Shown here: one piece after another, positions 6,879-17,976 of the stretch
How the letters are laid out: every line of letters begins with the position of its first letter
Position numbering within the stretch: position 1 is the first letter of the stretch
Source: Clostridiales bacterium
GTDB lineage: Bacteria > Bacillota > Clostridia > Christensenellales > Aristaeellaceae
Length of the DNA: 39,853 nucleotides
Assembly (NCBI GenBank): GCA_015056245.1
Contig: SVGQ01000014.1
Coordinates: forward strand, 1-39,853
Direction of reading: 5' to 3'
Translations under genes and position numbers: made by a program
Notes under the pieces: model-generated
The model's database searches: none
What the model saw: the letters and a program-made list of their open reading frames with translations, nothing else
What the model was told of the DNA's origin: nothing

Positions 6879-9146
6879 ATGGATATCAAACAGCTGATTT
6901 CTCAAATGACATTGGAAGAAAAGGCTTCCCTGCTGTCGGGACTGGACTTTTGGCACACCAAGGGCGTGGAGCGTCTGGGCATTCCCAGCGTGATGGTCAG
7001 CGACGGCCCTCACGGCCTGCGCAAGCAGGATCTGGAAGCTGACCATCTGGGCATCAACGAGAGCATCAAGGCGGTGTGCTATCCCACCGCCAGCGCCACC
7101 GCCGCCAGCTTTGACCGGGACGTACTGCGTCAGGTGGGCGAGGGCGTGGGCGATGGTTGCCAGCATGAACAGGTGTCCGTGATTCTGGGCCCGGCGGTGA
7201 ACATCAAGCGCAGCCCGCTGTGTGGTCGCAATTTCGAGTATTTCAGCGAGGATCCCTACCTGACGGCGGAACTGTCCACCAGCTTTATCAAGGCGGTGCA
7301 GGGCAAGAACATCGGCGTGAGCGTGAAGCACTTTGCCGCCAACTCCCAGGAACACCGCCGCATGGCTTCCGACAGCGTGGTGGATGAGCGCACCCTGCGG
7401 GAGATCTACTACCCCGCTTTTGAAAGCGCTGTGAAGAATGGCAAGGCGTGGACGGTGATGTGCTCCTACAACCGGCTCAATGGCGAGTATGCCTCCCAGC
7501 ACCGCCAGCTGCTGACGGATCTGCTTCGCGGCGAGTGGGGCTTTGACGGCTATGTGGTCAGTGACTGGGGCGCGGTGAGCGACCGGGTCAAGGGTGTGCA
7601 TGCGGGGCTGGATCTGGAAATGCCTGCTTCCGGCGGCGAAAACGACCGGCTGGTGGTGGAGGCTGTGCGCAATGGTCAGCTGGACGAAGCGGATGTGGAT
7701 CTGGCGGTGGAGCGCATCCTGACCATCAACCAGCGGTATCTGGACAACGCCAAGCCCGACACTGTGTGGGATAAGGAAGCCCAGCATGCGCAGGCCCGCC
7801 AGCTGGCTGCTGAGTGCATGGTGCTGCTCAAAAACGAGGACAATGTGCTGCCCCTTGCCAAGGGCGAGGAGATCGCCGTGATTGGTAAGTTTGCGGTGAA
7901 GCCCCGCTTCCAGGGCGGCGGCAGCAGCCATATCAACTCCTTCAAGACGGAGAGCCTGATGGATGCCCTTGCTGGCATGCCCGGCATCACCTATGCGCAG
8001 GGCTATGATATCATCACCGAGGAGCCGGACGAAGCCCTTATTGCTGAGGCCTGCGCCGCAGCAGCCAAGGCCCAAAAGGCGGTCATCGTGGCAGGTCTGC
8101 CGGACAGCTTCGAAAGCGAAGGCTATGACCGCAGCCATATGCGCATGCCCAACTGTCAGGTGGAGCTGATCAAGCGCGTGGCAGAAGTCAACCCCAACAC
8201 CATCGTGGTGCTGTATAACGGCTCCCCTGTGGAAATGCCGTGGCTCAGCAGCGCCAAGGCGGTTGTGGAAGCCTATCTGGGCGGTCAGGCCGTGGGCGGG
8301 GCCACCAAGCTGGTGCTGTTCGGCGATGTGAACCCCTGCGGCAGGCTGCCGGAAACCTTCCCCATCAAGCTGGAGGACAACCCCTCCTACCTGACCTACG
8401 GCGGCGAGGGCAATACGGCGGTGTACAGCGAGGGCGTGTTTGTGGGTTACCGCTATTATGACCGCAAGAAGATGGATGTGCTCTTCCCCTTCGGTTATGG
8501 CCTGAGCTATACCACCTTCCAGTACAGCAACCTGACCCTCAGCGCGGACAGCATCAAGGATACGGACACCCTGACCATCTCCGTGGATGTGACCAACACC
8601 GGCAAGGTGGCTGGCAAGGAAGTGGTGCAGCTGTATGTGAGCGACAAGGAAAGCACGGTGTTCCGTCCTGTGCGCGAGCTGAAGGGCTTTGAGAAGATCG
8701 CCCTCCTGCCCGGCGAAACCAAGACCGTCACCTTCAGGCTGGACAAGCGGGCCTTTGCCTACTGGAACACCCAGATCAGTGACTGGCATGTGGAAACCGG
8801 CGCGTTTGCTATCGAGATCTGCTTGTCCAGCCGGGATGTGGCCCTGAGCGCGGAGGTCACCGTGGAGGGCACCGTTCAGCTGCCCACCCATTACACGCTG
8901 GATACCCTGTTCATGGATATTGCCAAGGATCCCCGTGCCATGGCGGTGATCAAGCCCTTCCTGGATGCCCAGCAGCCGGATTTCGGCTGCGAAGCGGAGA
9001 GTGAGACCGCCCGGGAAGCCATCACCCCGGAAATGGCGATGGCAATGATGCAGAACAGCCCCCTGCGCTCCAGCCTGAGCTTCGGCAATGGAGTGGTGAA
9101 GCGGGAGGATCTGCTGAAATTGCTGGATATGATCAACAACGCTTAA
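6879..9146 (+). CDS. Glycoside hydrolase family 3 beta-glucosidase
   Basis: A 755-residue enzyme expected to release glucose (or a related sugar) from the non-reducing end of beta-glycosides. The GH3 N-terminal domain begins MDIKQLISQMTLEEKASLLSG, contains KHFAANSQEHRR, and has the nucleophile aspartate at D229 in VVSDWGAV. The GH3 C-terminal domain and a fibronectin-III-like domain (ELKGFEKIALLPGE) follow, then a helical tail of about 80 residues. No signal peptide is present, so it should act on imported sugars in the cytoplasm. The ATG at 6879 has AAGGAGA 9 nt upstream; the upstream in-frame ATG at 6810 falls in the promoter. Substrate cannot be told from sequence alone. Confidence 0.93.
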   Translation: MDIKQLISQMTLEEKASLLSGLDFWHTKGVERLGIPSVMVSDGPHGLRKQDLEADHLGINESIKAVCYPTASATAASFDRDVLRQVGEGVGDGCQHEQVSVILGPAVNIKRSPLCGRNFEYFSEDPYLTAELSTSFIKAVQGKNIGVSVKHFAANSQEHRRMASDSVVDERTLREIYYPAFESAVKNGKAWTVMCSYNRLNGEYASQHRQLLTDLLRGEWGFDGYVVSDWGAVSDRVKGVHAGLDLEMPASGGENDRLVVEAVRNGQLDEADVDLAVERILTINQRYLDNAKPDTVWDKEAQHAQARQLAAECMVLLKNEDNVLPLAKGEEIAVIGKFAVKPRFQGGGSSHINSFKTESLMDALAGMPGITYAQGYDIITEEPDEALIAEACAAAAKAQKAVIVAGLPDSFESEGYDRSHMRMPNCQVELIKRVAEVNPNTIVVLYNGSPVEMPWLSSAKAVVEAYLGGQAVGGATKLVLFGDVNPCGRLPETFPIKLEDNPSYLTYGGEGNTAVYSEGVFVGYRYYDRKKMDVLFPFGYGLSYTTFQYSNLTLSADSIKDTDTLTISVDVTNTGKVAGKEVVQLYVSDKESTVFRPVRELKGFEKIALLPGETKTVTFRLDKRAFAYWNTQISDWHVETGAFAIEICLSSRDVALSAEVTVEGTVQLPTHYTLDTLFMDIAKDPRAMAVIKPFLDAQQPDFGCEAESETAREAITPEMAMAMMQNSPLRSSLSFGNGVVKREDLLKLLDMINNA

Positions 9147-9168
9147 ATCCTTTGTATATAAGGAACAT

Positions 9169-9206
9169 AGCCCCTGCCGGTGCCCCGTGCGCTGGCAGGG
9201 GCTTTT
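9169..9206 (+). terminator. Terminator of the GH3 gene
   Basis: A 10-bp stem AGCCCCTGCC/GGCAGGGGCT followed by TTTT, 22 nt after the stop codon. Confidence 0.85.
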
Positions 9207-9329
9207 GGATATCCACCAGTCAGGAAACCTCAACAATCGTTGAGAAATGAACAAAACCGTGAGTGTATGTTGCCGGAAAACCTTTTATCATCAGGGAATT
9301 TGCATCTTTGGGTCGCGCACAATGCCCAC

Positions 9330-9358
9330 TTGCAGCCACAAAATGGTTGTGATATAAC
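9330..9358 (+). promoter_or_regulatory. Promoter of the acyltransferase-like gene
   Basis: TTGCAG (9330-9335), 17-nt spacer, TATAAC (9353-9358), about 54 nt before the start codon. Confidence 0.6.
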
Positions 9359-9411
9359 AAAACAGCGGCCCTGCCGCAAAACGCCCTCATGGGGCAATGG
9401 AGTTGATCATC

Positions 9412-10125
9412 ATGGGATTTCTGTATAAGAGCATCAGAGGCGTGATCCGGCTGTTCAGCCGCAAATGGGAAACTGTGTGGGAGGAACCCTACGATGGTCA
9501 GCTGGCGGTGTTCTGCCCCAACCATGCCGGTGCTATGGGTCCTATCAGCATGTGCGCCCATTTTGAACTGACGGACAGCTGCTATTCCTGGATGAACAAC
9601 GGCATGATGGAAGCCAAACTGGTGCCTGCCTATGTGCGTCAGGATTACTGGTGGGAGCCCGGCTGCAAACTGGAGCCCTTCTACAACGCCACCATTCCGT
9701 ATATCGCGGCGGCGATCATCCCGCCCATCCTGCGCAGTGCGCCCGGCGTGCCTGTGTACCACGACAGCCGGGTCATCAAGACCTTCCGGCGCAGCATCGA
9801 GCTGTTGAAGGAAGGCAAGAATCTGATCATCTTCACCGAGCAGCCCTCCGGACACGGGGAAAGCGCAGCGGAGCTGAACAAAGGCTGGCTGCAGATCGGC
9901 CCCATGGCGTGGCGTACCATGAAAGTGGCGCTGAAGTTTTACCCGGTACATATTGATCTGGAAAAGCGGCGCATCACCGTGGCAAAGCCGGTGGCCTATC
10001 AACCGGATGTTCCTTTGAAGGAGCAGGAGGACAGTATTCTGGAGGCTATTAAGCAGGGCATTTCCACCGGACAGTTCGAGAATGAAAAGACTGAAATGCC
10101 GGAGAATGCAGCCTCCGAGCAGTGA
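9412..10125 (+). CDS. PlsC-like acyltransferase family protein
   Basis: A 237-residue protein that resembles 1-acylglycerol-3-phosphate acyltransferases. The segment VFCPNHAGAMGPIS sits where PlsC proteins carry the catalytic H-x4-D motif, but the aspartate position reads glycine. A second block, KNLIIFTEQPSGHGES, corresponds to the usual FPEGTRS acyl-acceptor site. Together they suggest a divergent or altered member, possibly with another acyl acceptor. The ATG at 9412 is preferred over 9397 because GGAG lies 9 nt before it. It is monocistronic between its own promoter and a strong terminator. Family placement is moderately sure, the reaction is not. Confidence 0.6.
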   Translation: MGFLYKSIRGVIRLFSRKWETVWEEPYDGQLAVFCPNHAGAMGPISMCAHFELTDSCYSWMNNGMMEAKLVPAYVRQDYWWEPGCKLEPFYNATIPYIAAAIIPPILRSAPGVPVYHDSRVIKTFRRSIELLKEGKNLIIFTEQPSGHGESAAELNKGWLQIGPMAWRTMKVALKFYPVHIDLEKRRITVAKPVAYQPDVPLKEQEDSILEAIKQGISTGQFENEKTEMPENAASEQ

Positions 10126-10150
10126 TCCGGTTAAGCCGGATGGACAGGAC

Positions 10151-10193
10151 AACACCCCCGGAGCTTGCAGGAAAGGAAGCTCCGGGGGTGTTT
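10151..10193 (+). terminator. Terminator after the acyltransferase-like gene
   Basis: A perfect 16-bp stem (AACACCCCCGGAGCTT and its complement) with a 10-nt loop and short T run, 25 nt past the stop. Confidence 0.85.
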
Positions 10194-10227
10194 CAGCCGG
10201 TCGATAAGCAAGGGTATTTTGGCAATG

Positions 10228-10263
10228 AAAAACCAGTCCGCAGAGATGGATTCTGCGGGCTGG
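10228..10263 (-). terminator. Terminator hairpin facing the M56 protease gene
   Basis: On the minus strand a 12-bp stem (CCAGCCCGCAGA pairing with TCTGCGGACTGG, one wobble) is followed by TTTTT. It would end transcripts coming from the M56 gene, about 220 nt after its stop. A near copy of its 3' half lies at 10440-10457. Confidence 0.65.
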
Positions 10264-10303
10264 CAGGTTGTCAAAAAAGGGGAAGGTGCAGGAAACTCAG
10301 TTT

Positions 10304-10390
10304 CCTGCCGGGTGTGGGCAGAGCCCACAAAACCTTGCGCCGCAGCGCTTTTCAGCAAGCACAGCGAGCACCGTAGGTGCAAGATGTGCG
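10304..10390 (+). repeat. 87-bp dispersed repeat, copy 2
   Basis: Second copy of the element at 6611-6697, same orientation and length. It lies between two similar hairpins (10233-10263 and 10427-10457) that share ATGGATTCTGYGGGCTGG. The gap from 10126 to 10483 holds only these elements and two terminators; I see no gene. Confidence 0.8.
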
Positions 10391-10426
10391 ACTTTTGAAC
10401 AGAAGTATGGGTTTTTCGACAGTCTG

Positions 10427-10457
10427 CCAGCCCGCAGGAATGGATTCTGTGGGCTGG
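10427..10457. repeat. Hairpin related to the 10233-10263 terminator
   Basis: An 11-bp stem CCAGCCCGCAG/CTGTGGGCTGG with a 9-nt loop. Its last 18 bases match 10246-10263 with one difference. The T run after it is imperfect, so terminator activity is uncertain. Confidence 0.6.
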
Positions 10458-10483
10458 TTCAATTTTTGGGAAAACGCGGAGGG

Positions 10484-12037
10484 TTATTCGCCCCATGCCT
10501 CTCTTTCGTACATTACCACCCGCACCTCCGGCTTCACCATCAAAGCCAGACCATCGGTGAGCACCTCGCCATCCATGCCGGTGAGGGTGGTCAGCACCAG
10601 ATGCACGCCGCCATCAGCAGTCAGGTCATCCATGGGAGTGGCGGCAGCTACAGCGCGCCCGGGCAGACAGGCTGCCGCAAAAGCGGCGGCGTACCGGTCC
10701 AGATTGCGGGAGGGCGCGGAACGGGTGTCCAGCCAGCCCATGGAGGTGAGTTGGCCCAAGGCGGGAGAGCCATCGTAGAGCAGCACTTCACCCTCGGGAG
10801 ACAGCAGCAGGGTACAGACGGGACTGGCATCATCGGCAGGGGAGACGCCGGTAACACGCCAGCCTCTTTCGTCAGCTTCGCAGCGGAGGGTCAGGGCATC
10901 GGTATCCACTGCCACAAAGGGAGAGGCCAGAAAACGACGGGCACAGGCCAGCGCGTCATCAACATCGTTCAGGGGCGCGGCAGCAGCCACCCAGCTGGTT
11001 TTCGGAATGGTGTGGATCGTAACGGGTTGGTGGGTCTCCCTTGTGGAAAACGCCGCCAGCAGCACCACCGCGCCCAGAAGAGAAGCCAGCGTAACGCCCC
11101 ATTTCCGGGCTTTCTCGTTGTGCAGTACCCCATTGATGCGCTGCTTGAGCCGTTTGCCGCTGAGCATCAGATGGCTGGCGCCGGTGCAGCAGCGTCCGGC
11201 GGCACCGGCTAAAGCATGGGCATAGCTGAGGCGCTCCAGCCCCGGCAGATGCCCGGTCACCCGGCTGTCGCAGGCCAGCTCTGCATCCTCCCGGCTCAGG
11301 TAGGCCGCCAGCCAGACCAAGGGATTGATCCAGTGAAGCATGCAGCAGATGTTGCGCAGGGCAGACCACCACTGATCTCCGGCTTTCAGGTGGCAGATCT
11401 CATGAGCCAGCATGTGAGGGATGTGGGCAGCCTGAGAGGTTTCCGGGATGGCAATGAAGGGCTTCACCCGCCCAACGATGCAGGGGGCAGGCAGATATTG
11501 CACCAGATAGACCGGCACGGGTTTCAGCTTGTACTGCTGGCAAAGTTCATGATAACGAGCCATGAGAATTTCATCCGGCACGCCGGTACGGTTGCGCAGG
11601 ATGCGGCTCTTGCGGCGGCTGGATTTCAGTACCAGCGCAACGCCCACGCCAGCGCCGGCTGTCCCATAAGCCACCAGCAGCCATTTTCCGGCACGCCCGC
11701 TGCGGGTCTCGTTACCGATGTGGCTCAGGGCAGCAGCGCCCGCGCCGTCGCCGGAGGACAGGGCATCCACCGTATCCAGAAAACGGGTGCGGATTTGATC
11801 GGCAACGGGCCGGGCTTCGCTGTCCACAGACAGGGTGGGCCGCAGGTCATTCATGAGGGGATTGGGCAGGCTGATGGGCAGCAAAAGCCGCAGCGCCACC
11901 ACCAGCCACAGGGCGTAAAGCACCCGGTTGGAGGCCCGCCCCCGCAAAAGGGAGCGCAGCGCCAGCATCACCAGCACCAGCGCCCCGCCGATCAGCGTGG
12001 CTTCCAGCAGAAAATTGAACAGCGTCATGCTTCTCAT
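10484..12037 (-). CDS. M56 family (BlaR1/MecR1-like) membrane metallopeptidase
   Basis: A 517-residue membrane protein. Hydrophobic segments occur near residues 7-30, 38-55, 119-137 and 315-335. Between them is a cytoplasmic zinc-protease domain with HEICH at 212-216 and the further ligand region EDAELACDSRV. Family members sense a signal and cleave a repressor such as BlaI. Here the roughly 180-residue part after the last helix is not a penicillin-binding domain and I do not recognise it. No BlaI-type repressor lies beside it, which is unusual. The start at 12037 has GAGGGGA 10 nt upstream; a second ATG three codons in is possible. Confidence 0.8.
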   Translation of the reverse strand: MRSMTLFNFLLEATLIGGALVLVMLALRSLLRGRASNRVLYALWLVVALRLLLPISLPNPLMNDLRPTLSVDSEARPVADQIRTRFLDTVDALSSGDGAGAAALSHIGNETRSGRAGKWLLVAYGTAGAGVGVALVLKSSRRKSRILRNRTGVPDEILMARYHELCQQYKLKPVPVYLVQYLPAPCIVGRVKPFIAIPETSQAAHIPHMLAHEICHLKAGDQWWSALRNICCMLHWINPLVWLAAYLSREDAELACDSRVTGHLPGLERLSYAHALAGAAGRCCTGASHLMLSGKRLKQRINGVLHNEKARKWGVTLASLLGAVVLLAAFSTRETHQPVTIHTIPKTSWVAAAAPLNDVDDALACARRFLASPFVAVDTDALTLRCEADERGWRVTGVSPADDASPVCTLLLSPEGEVLLYDGSPALGQLTSMGWLDTRSAPSRNLDRYAAAFAAACLPGRAVAAATPMDDLTADGGVHLVLTTLTGMDGEVLTDGLALMVKPEVRVVMYEREAWGE

Positions 12038-12123
12038 GGGTGTATGTCCCCTCTCTTATGTATCGGATGAAAAACCCTCCAATGGAAATAGACGGCTCAG
12101 AAGGGTAAAGTATTGCATTCCGT

Positions 12124-12141
12124 CATGAAAAAATTTTCATG
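12124..12141. promoter_or_regulatory. AT-rich palindrome upstream of the M56 gene
   Basis: CATGAAAA and TTTTCATG flank two A residues. It lies about 90 nt upstream of the M56 start and could be an operator. The rest of 12038-12254 shows no gene and no clear minus-strand promoter. Confidence 0.35.
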
Positions 12142-12254
12142 GCAAGGAAATTGTAAAGCATGGTTCTGTTTGTGGCAAGCGGGATTGATGAATGAAACAT
12201 CGTTAAATCTTTCACGTTTTCATTGAAATTCCTTTCGCCACTTCTCCCGAAAGG

Positions 12255-12283
12255 TTGACAATACCTTGGAGAAATCCTATAAT
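12255..12283 (+). promoter_or_regulatory. Consensus promoter of the pyruvate:ferredoxin oxidoreductase gene
   Basis: TTGACA (12255-12260), exactly 17 nt, TATAAT (12278-12283): a perfect sigma-A match, in keeping with a very highly expressed gene. Confidence 0.85.
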
Positions 12284-12301
12284 AGAATACGTTGGAAACC
12301 T

Positions 12302-12413
12302 CCGTCTGTTTGCTATGCGCATAAGCGACTGCCGCTGTGCCAGGGGATGAAATGAAAGCGCTGCCAAGGCATTCCGTTTTCTGTGCCCCCGAAAAAGCAA
12401 TGCAGACAGACGG
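12302..12413 (+). promoter_or_regulatory. Structured 5' leader of the oxidoreductase gene
   Basis: CCGTCTGT (12302-12309) pairs with ACAGACGG (12406-12413), closing a domain of about 110 nt. The helix continues after a bulge with TTGC/GCAA, and GGGG/CCCC can pair inside. The domain begins about 10 nt after the predicted start of transcription and ends 34 nt before the ATG. I could not match it to TPP, FMN, THF, cyclic-di-GMP or other riboswitch classes I know. Confidence 0.4.
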
Positions 12414-12435
12414 CTTTCAATGATAAATCACTTAG

Positions 12436-13155
<720 letters not shown>

Positions 13156-13170
13156 GCCACTCCCGCCATC

Positions 13171-15948
<2,778 letters not shown>

Positions 15949-16004
15949 TCTGCCTGATTTATCCGCTGGGACTCCTTCGGGAGTCCCGGTCGGATGACAT
16001 AACG

Positions 16005-16041
16005 AAACCCCGGAAAGAGATTCGTCTCTTTCCGGGGTTTT
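16005..16041 (+). terminator. Terminator after the oxidoreductase gene
   Basis: A 15-bp perfect stem AAACCCCGGAAAGAG with its complement, 6-nt loop, then T. A nested hairpin (GGGACTCC/GGAGTCCC inside ATCCG/CGGAT, 15961-15996) precedes it. It may also stop the convergent sugar-kinase operon. Confidence 0.85.
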
Positions 16042-16138
16042 GTCATGGAAAGGTATTGGCTTGTTTTCGTATGTGGGGTTTCAATGGGCTTCCCACGGTT
16101 GGCAGCAGCCAGCAATCATGGGAAACGGCGTTGGCTGG

Positions 16139-17032
16139 CTATGCTTTTTGATTCATAAAGGCAAGAGTCTCATCCGCTGTAGGAATGGATGTGCCTGCGC
16201 CGGGCCGTGTGACTGCCAGCGCCGCTCCGTGGGCGGCAAGAGCCATAGCGAAGGCAGGCGGCTGTCCTGTAAGCACCGCTTGCAAAAAATAACCGGTGAA
16301 GGTATCCCCGGCAGCTGTGGTATCCACGGCCTGTACAGGCACGGCAGGTTGGTGCAGCTGCTGGTGGGCATCCCGGTACCAGGCGCCGTCCCTGCCAAGG
16401 GTCAGCACAATGGCGGCCTTGGGATAGGCGCTGCACAGGGTATCCAGCATGGCCTGCGGGTCGGCAAAGCCCGTCAGATCCTGTCCTTCTACCTCGTTGA
16501 GAATGAGCCAGTCCACCAGTTCCAGAGGCCACTCCTTCAGATCCGGCGAGGCGGGGGAAGGGTTCAGAGCCACCCGCAAGCCCTTTTCCTTTGCCAGCAG
16601 CAGGATGTCTCTGCCGCAGCTGATCTCATTCTGTAACAGTACGCAGTCTCCGGGGACAAAGTGAGAAAGCGTTGCTTGCGCCATTTCCCGGGTGATGCAC
16701 CGGTTGGCCCCGCCAAAGAGCAGGATGGCATTGCCGCCAGCGGTTTCTACCTGTATAATGGCATGCCCGGTGGGGGTGTCCAACAGCTGCAAATGCTGGG
16801 TATCTACATTTGCCTCTTGCAGGGCATCCCGCAGAAACAGGCCATCCTGCCCGATGGCTCCGGCAAAGGCAGTATCCTGCCCAGCCCGGGCCAGCGCAAT
16901 GGCCTGATTGAGTCCCTTGCCACCAGCGTTGCGGCTGTAGGCGGAGGAATCCATGGTCTCACCGGGGCGCAAGAAATGTGGTACCTGATACACATGGTCG
17001 ATATTCAGGGAACCAAACACCAAAGTTTTCAT
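16139..17032 (-). CDS. rbsK: PfkB-family sugar kinase, probable ribokinase
   Basis: A 297-residue kinase. The N-terminal signature GSLNIDHVYQVPHFLRPGE, the substrate loop NAGGKGLNQAIALARAG and the catalytic aspartate in DTTAAGDTFTGYF place it with ribokinases (ribose to ribose 5-phosphate). The ATG at 17032 overlaps the nucleoside hydrolase stop as ATGA, with GGAGG 9 nt upstream. This coupling suggests it phosphorylates the ribose released by that enzyme. Other PfkB substrates such as a deoxysugar cannot be excluded. Confidence 0.85.
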   Translation of the reverse strand: MKTLVFGSLNIDHVYQVPHFLRPGETMDSSAYSRNAGGKGLNQAIALARAGQDTAFAGAIGQDGLFLRDALQEANVDTQHLQLLDTPTGHAIIQVETAGGNAILLFGGANRCITREMAQATLSHFVPGDCVLLQNEISCGRDILLLAKEKGLRVALNPSPASPDLKEWPLELVDWLILNEVEGQDLTGFADPQAMLDTLCSAYPKAAIVLTLGRDGAWYRDAHQQLHQPAVPVQAVDTTAAGDTFTGYFLQAVLTGQPPAFAMALAAHGAALAVTRPGAGTSIPTADETLAFMNQKA

Positions 17033-17955
17033 TTTGAGCTGCCTCCATTCGCCAGCTTGCCAAACAGATCACCCATCAATTCATCCCGGTTGACGTGATA
17101 TACATACCGGCACAGAGGATTCAGCGGCGCGCGGCCCCAATGATGATCATATTCCGGCACAGGGGTAGGGATCAGCCGGGAATGGAGGAAGCGGTGGTCG
17201 TCGTTGAGCAGCCAGCCCACTGCGGTCACATCCCAGAGCACGCGGCTCCACACCTTGCCCTCGGCATAGGTTTTCACTTCGTCCACGGTGTTTTTGACCA
17301 AAAAATCACACAGCGCATTTTTGCCCCGGAGCCAGTGATCTAATTCCGGGCCGGTGGTGGTGAAGGTGCTCACCACGCCAAGGCAGGGCAGCATCACCAG
17401 CGGCGCGCCGCTGCCGTATACCACACGGCCTGCTGCCACATCCTGACTCAGGTTGAACTCCCGGTTTTGAGGCCATTCCAGCGCGTGACCGCCTAAAAAG
17501 ACCACCACGATCCGATCGGCGATCTCCGGGTTGATCAGCAGGGCAGAGGCTACATTGGTGATAGCGCCCAGCGCCACCACATACAGGGGATTTTCAGGAG
17601 TGTAGGCCATAGCCCGCTGGCTCAGATCCTTGGCGGCAGCGGAGACGACGGGCGTTTCTTCGCTGGGCAGATAACCGGTCGCGCCCCGGAAATAGGGGGT
17701 ATCCTTGCCCAGCAAGTCCAACAGCCGCTGGATCTCCTGATAGCTGCGCTCCATGCCGTCCGCAGGGGAGATGGAGCGGTGGTTGAGGAACGGCGCGGCA
17801 TAGATGGCCTGCACCCGGCAGCGTTCCGGGGACAGCAGGGCATAGGAAATGGCGAACTGGTCATCGATCTCGTTGTAGGTGTCGCTGTCGATGACCACAT
17901 CGATCACACCGGTGGGGATCTCCAGCATGTTCAGGCGTTGTTGCAAGCTCAGCAT
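17029..17955 (-). CDS. Inosine/uridine-preferring nucleoside hydrolase family protein
   Basis: A 308-residue calcium-dependent N-ribohydrolase homologue that should split nucleosides to base and ribose. The family metal site is seen as DSDTYNEIDDQFA (residues about 23-35), with VVALGAITNVASAL and the later WDVTAVGWLL region in place of the usual HDPxA. The start at 17955 has AAGGAGA at good spacing. It lies 21 nt after the GH26 gene and overlaps the kinase, so the three form one operon. Base preference is not readable from the sequence. Confidence 0.87.
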   Translation of the reverse strand: MLSLQQRLNMLEIPTGVIDVVIDSDTYNEIDDQFAISYALLSPERCRVQAIYAAPFLNHRSISPADGMERSYQEIQRLLDLLGKDTPYFRGATGYLPSEETPVVSAAAKDLSQRAMAYTPENPLYVVALGAITNVASALLINPEIADRIVVVFLGGHALEWPQNREFNLSQDVAAGRVVYGSGAPLVMLPCLGVVSTFTTTGPELDHWLRGKNALCDFLVKNTVDEVKTYAEGKVWSRVLWDVTAVGWLLNDDHRFLHSRLIPTPVPEYDHHWGRAPLNPLCRYVYHVNRDELMGDLFGKLANGGSSK

Positions 17956-17976
17956 GGTTTCGTCTCCTTTGCAGGG

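Noticed and set aside
6750-9254. An 834-codon open frame antisense to the GH3 gene
   Set aside because: Shadow frame of the GH3 codons; no ribosome site or family motif.
10268-11212. A 314-codon plus-strand frame over the repeat and the M56 gene
   Set aside because: Antisense to a clear M56 protease and begins in the 87-bp repeat region without a ribosome site.
12302-12413. TPP riboswitch upstream of the TPP-dependent oxidoreductase
   Set aside because: The conserved CUGAGA and ACCUGAUCUGGAUAAUGCC-type segments are absent.
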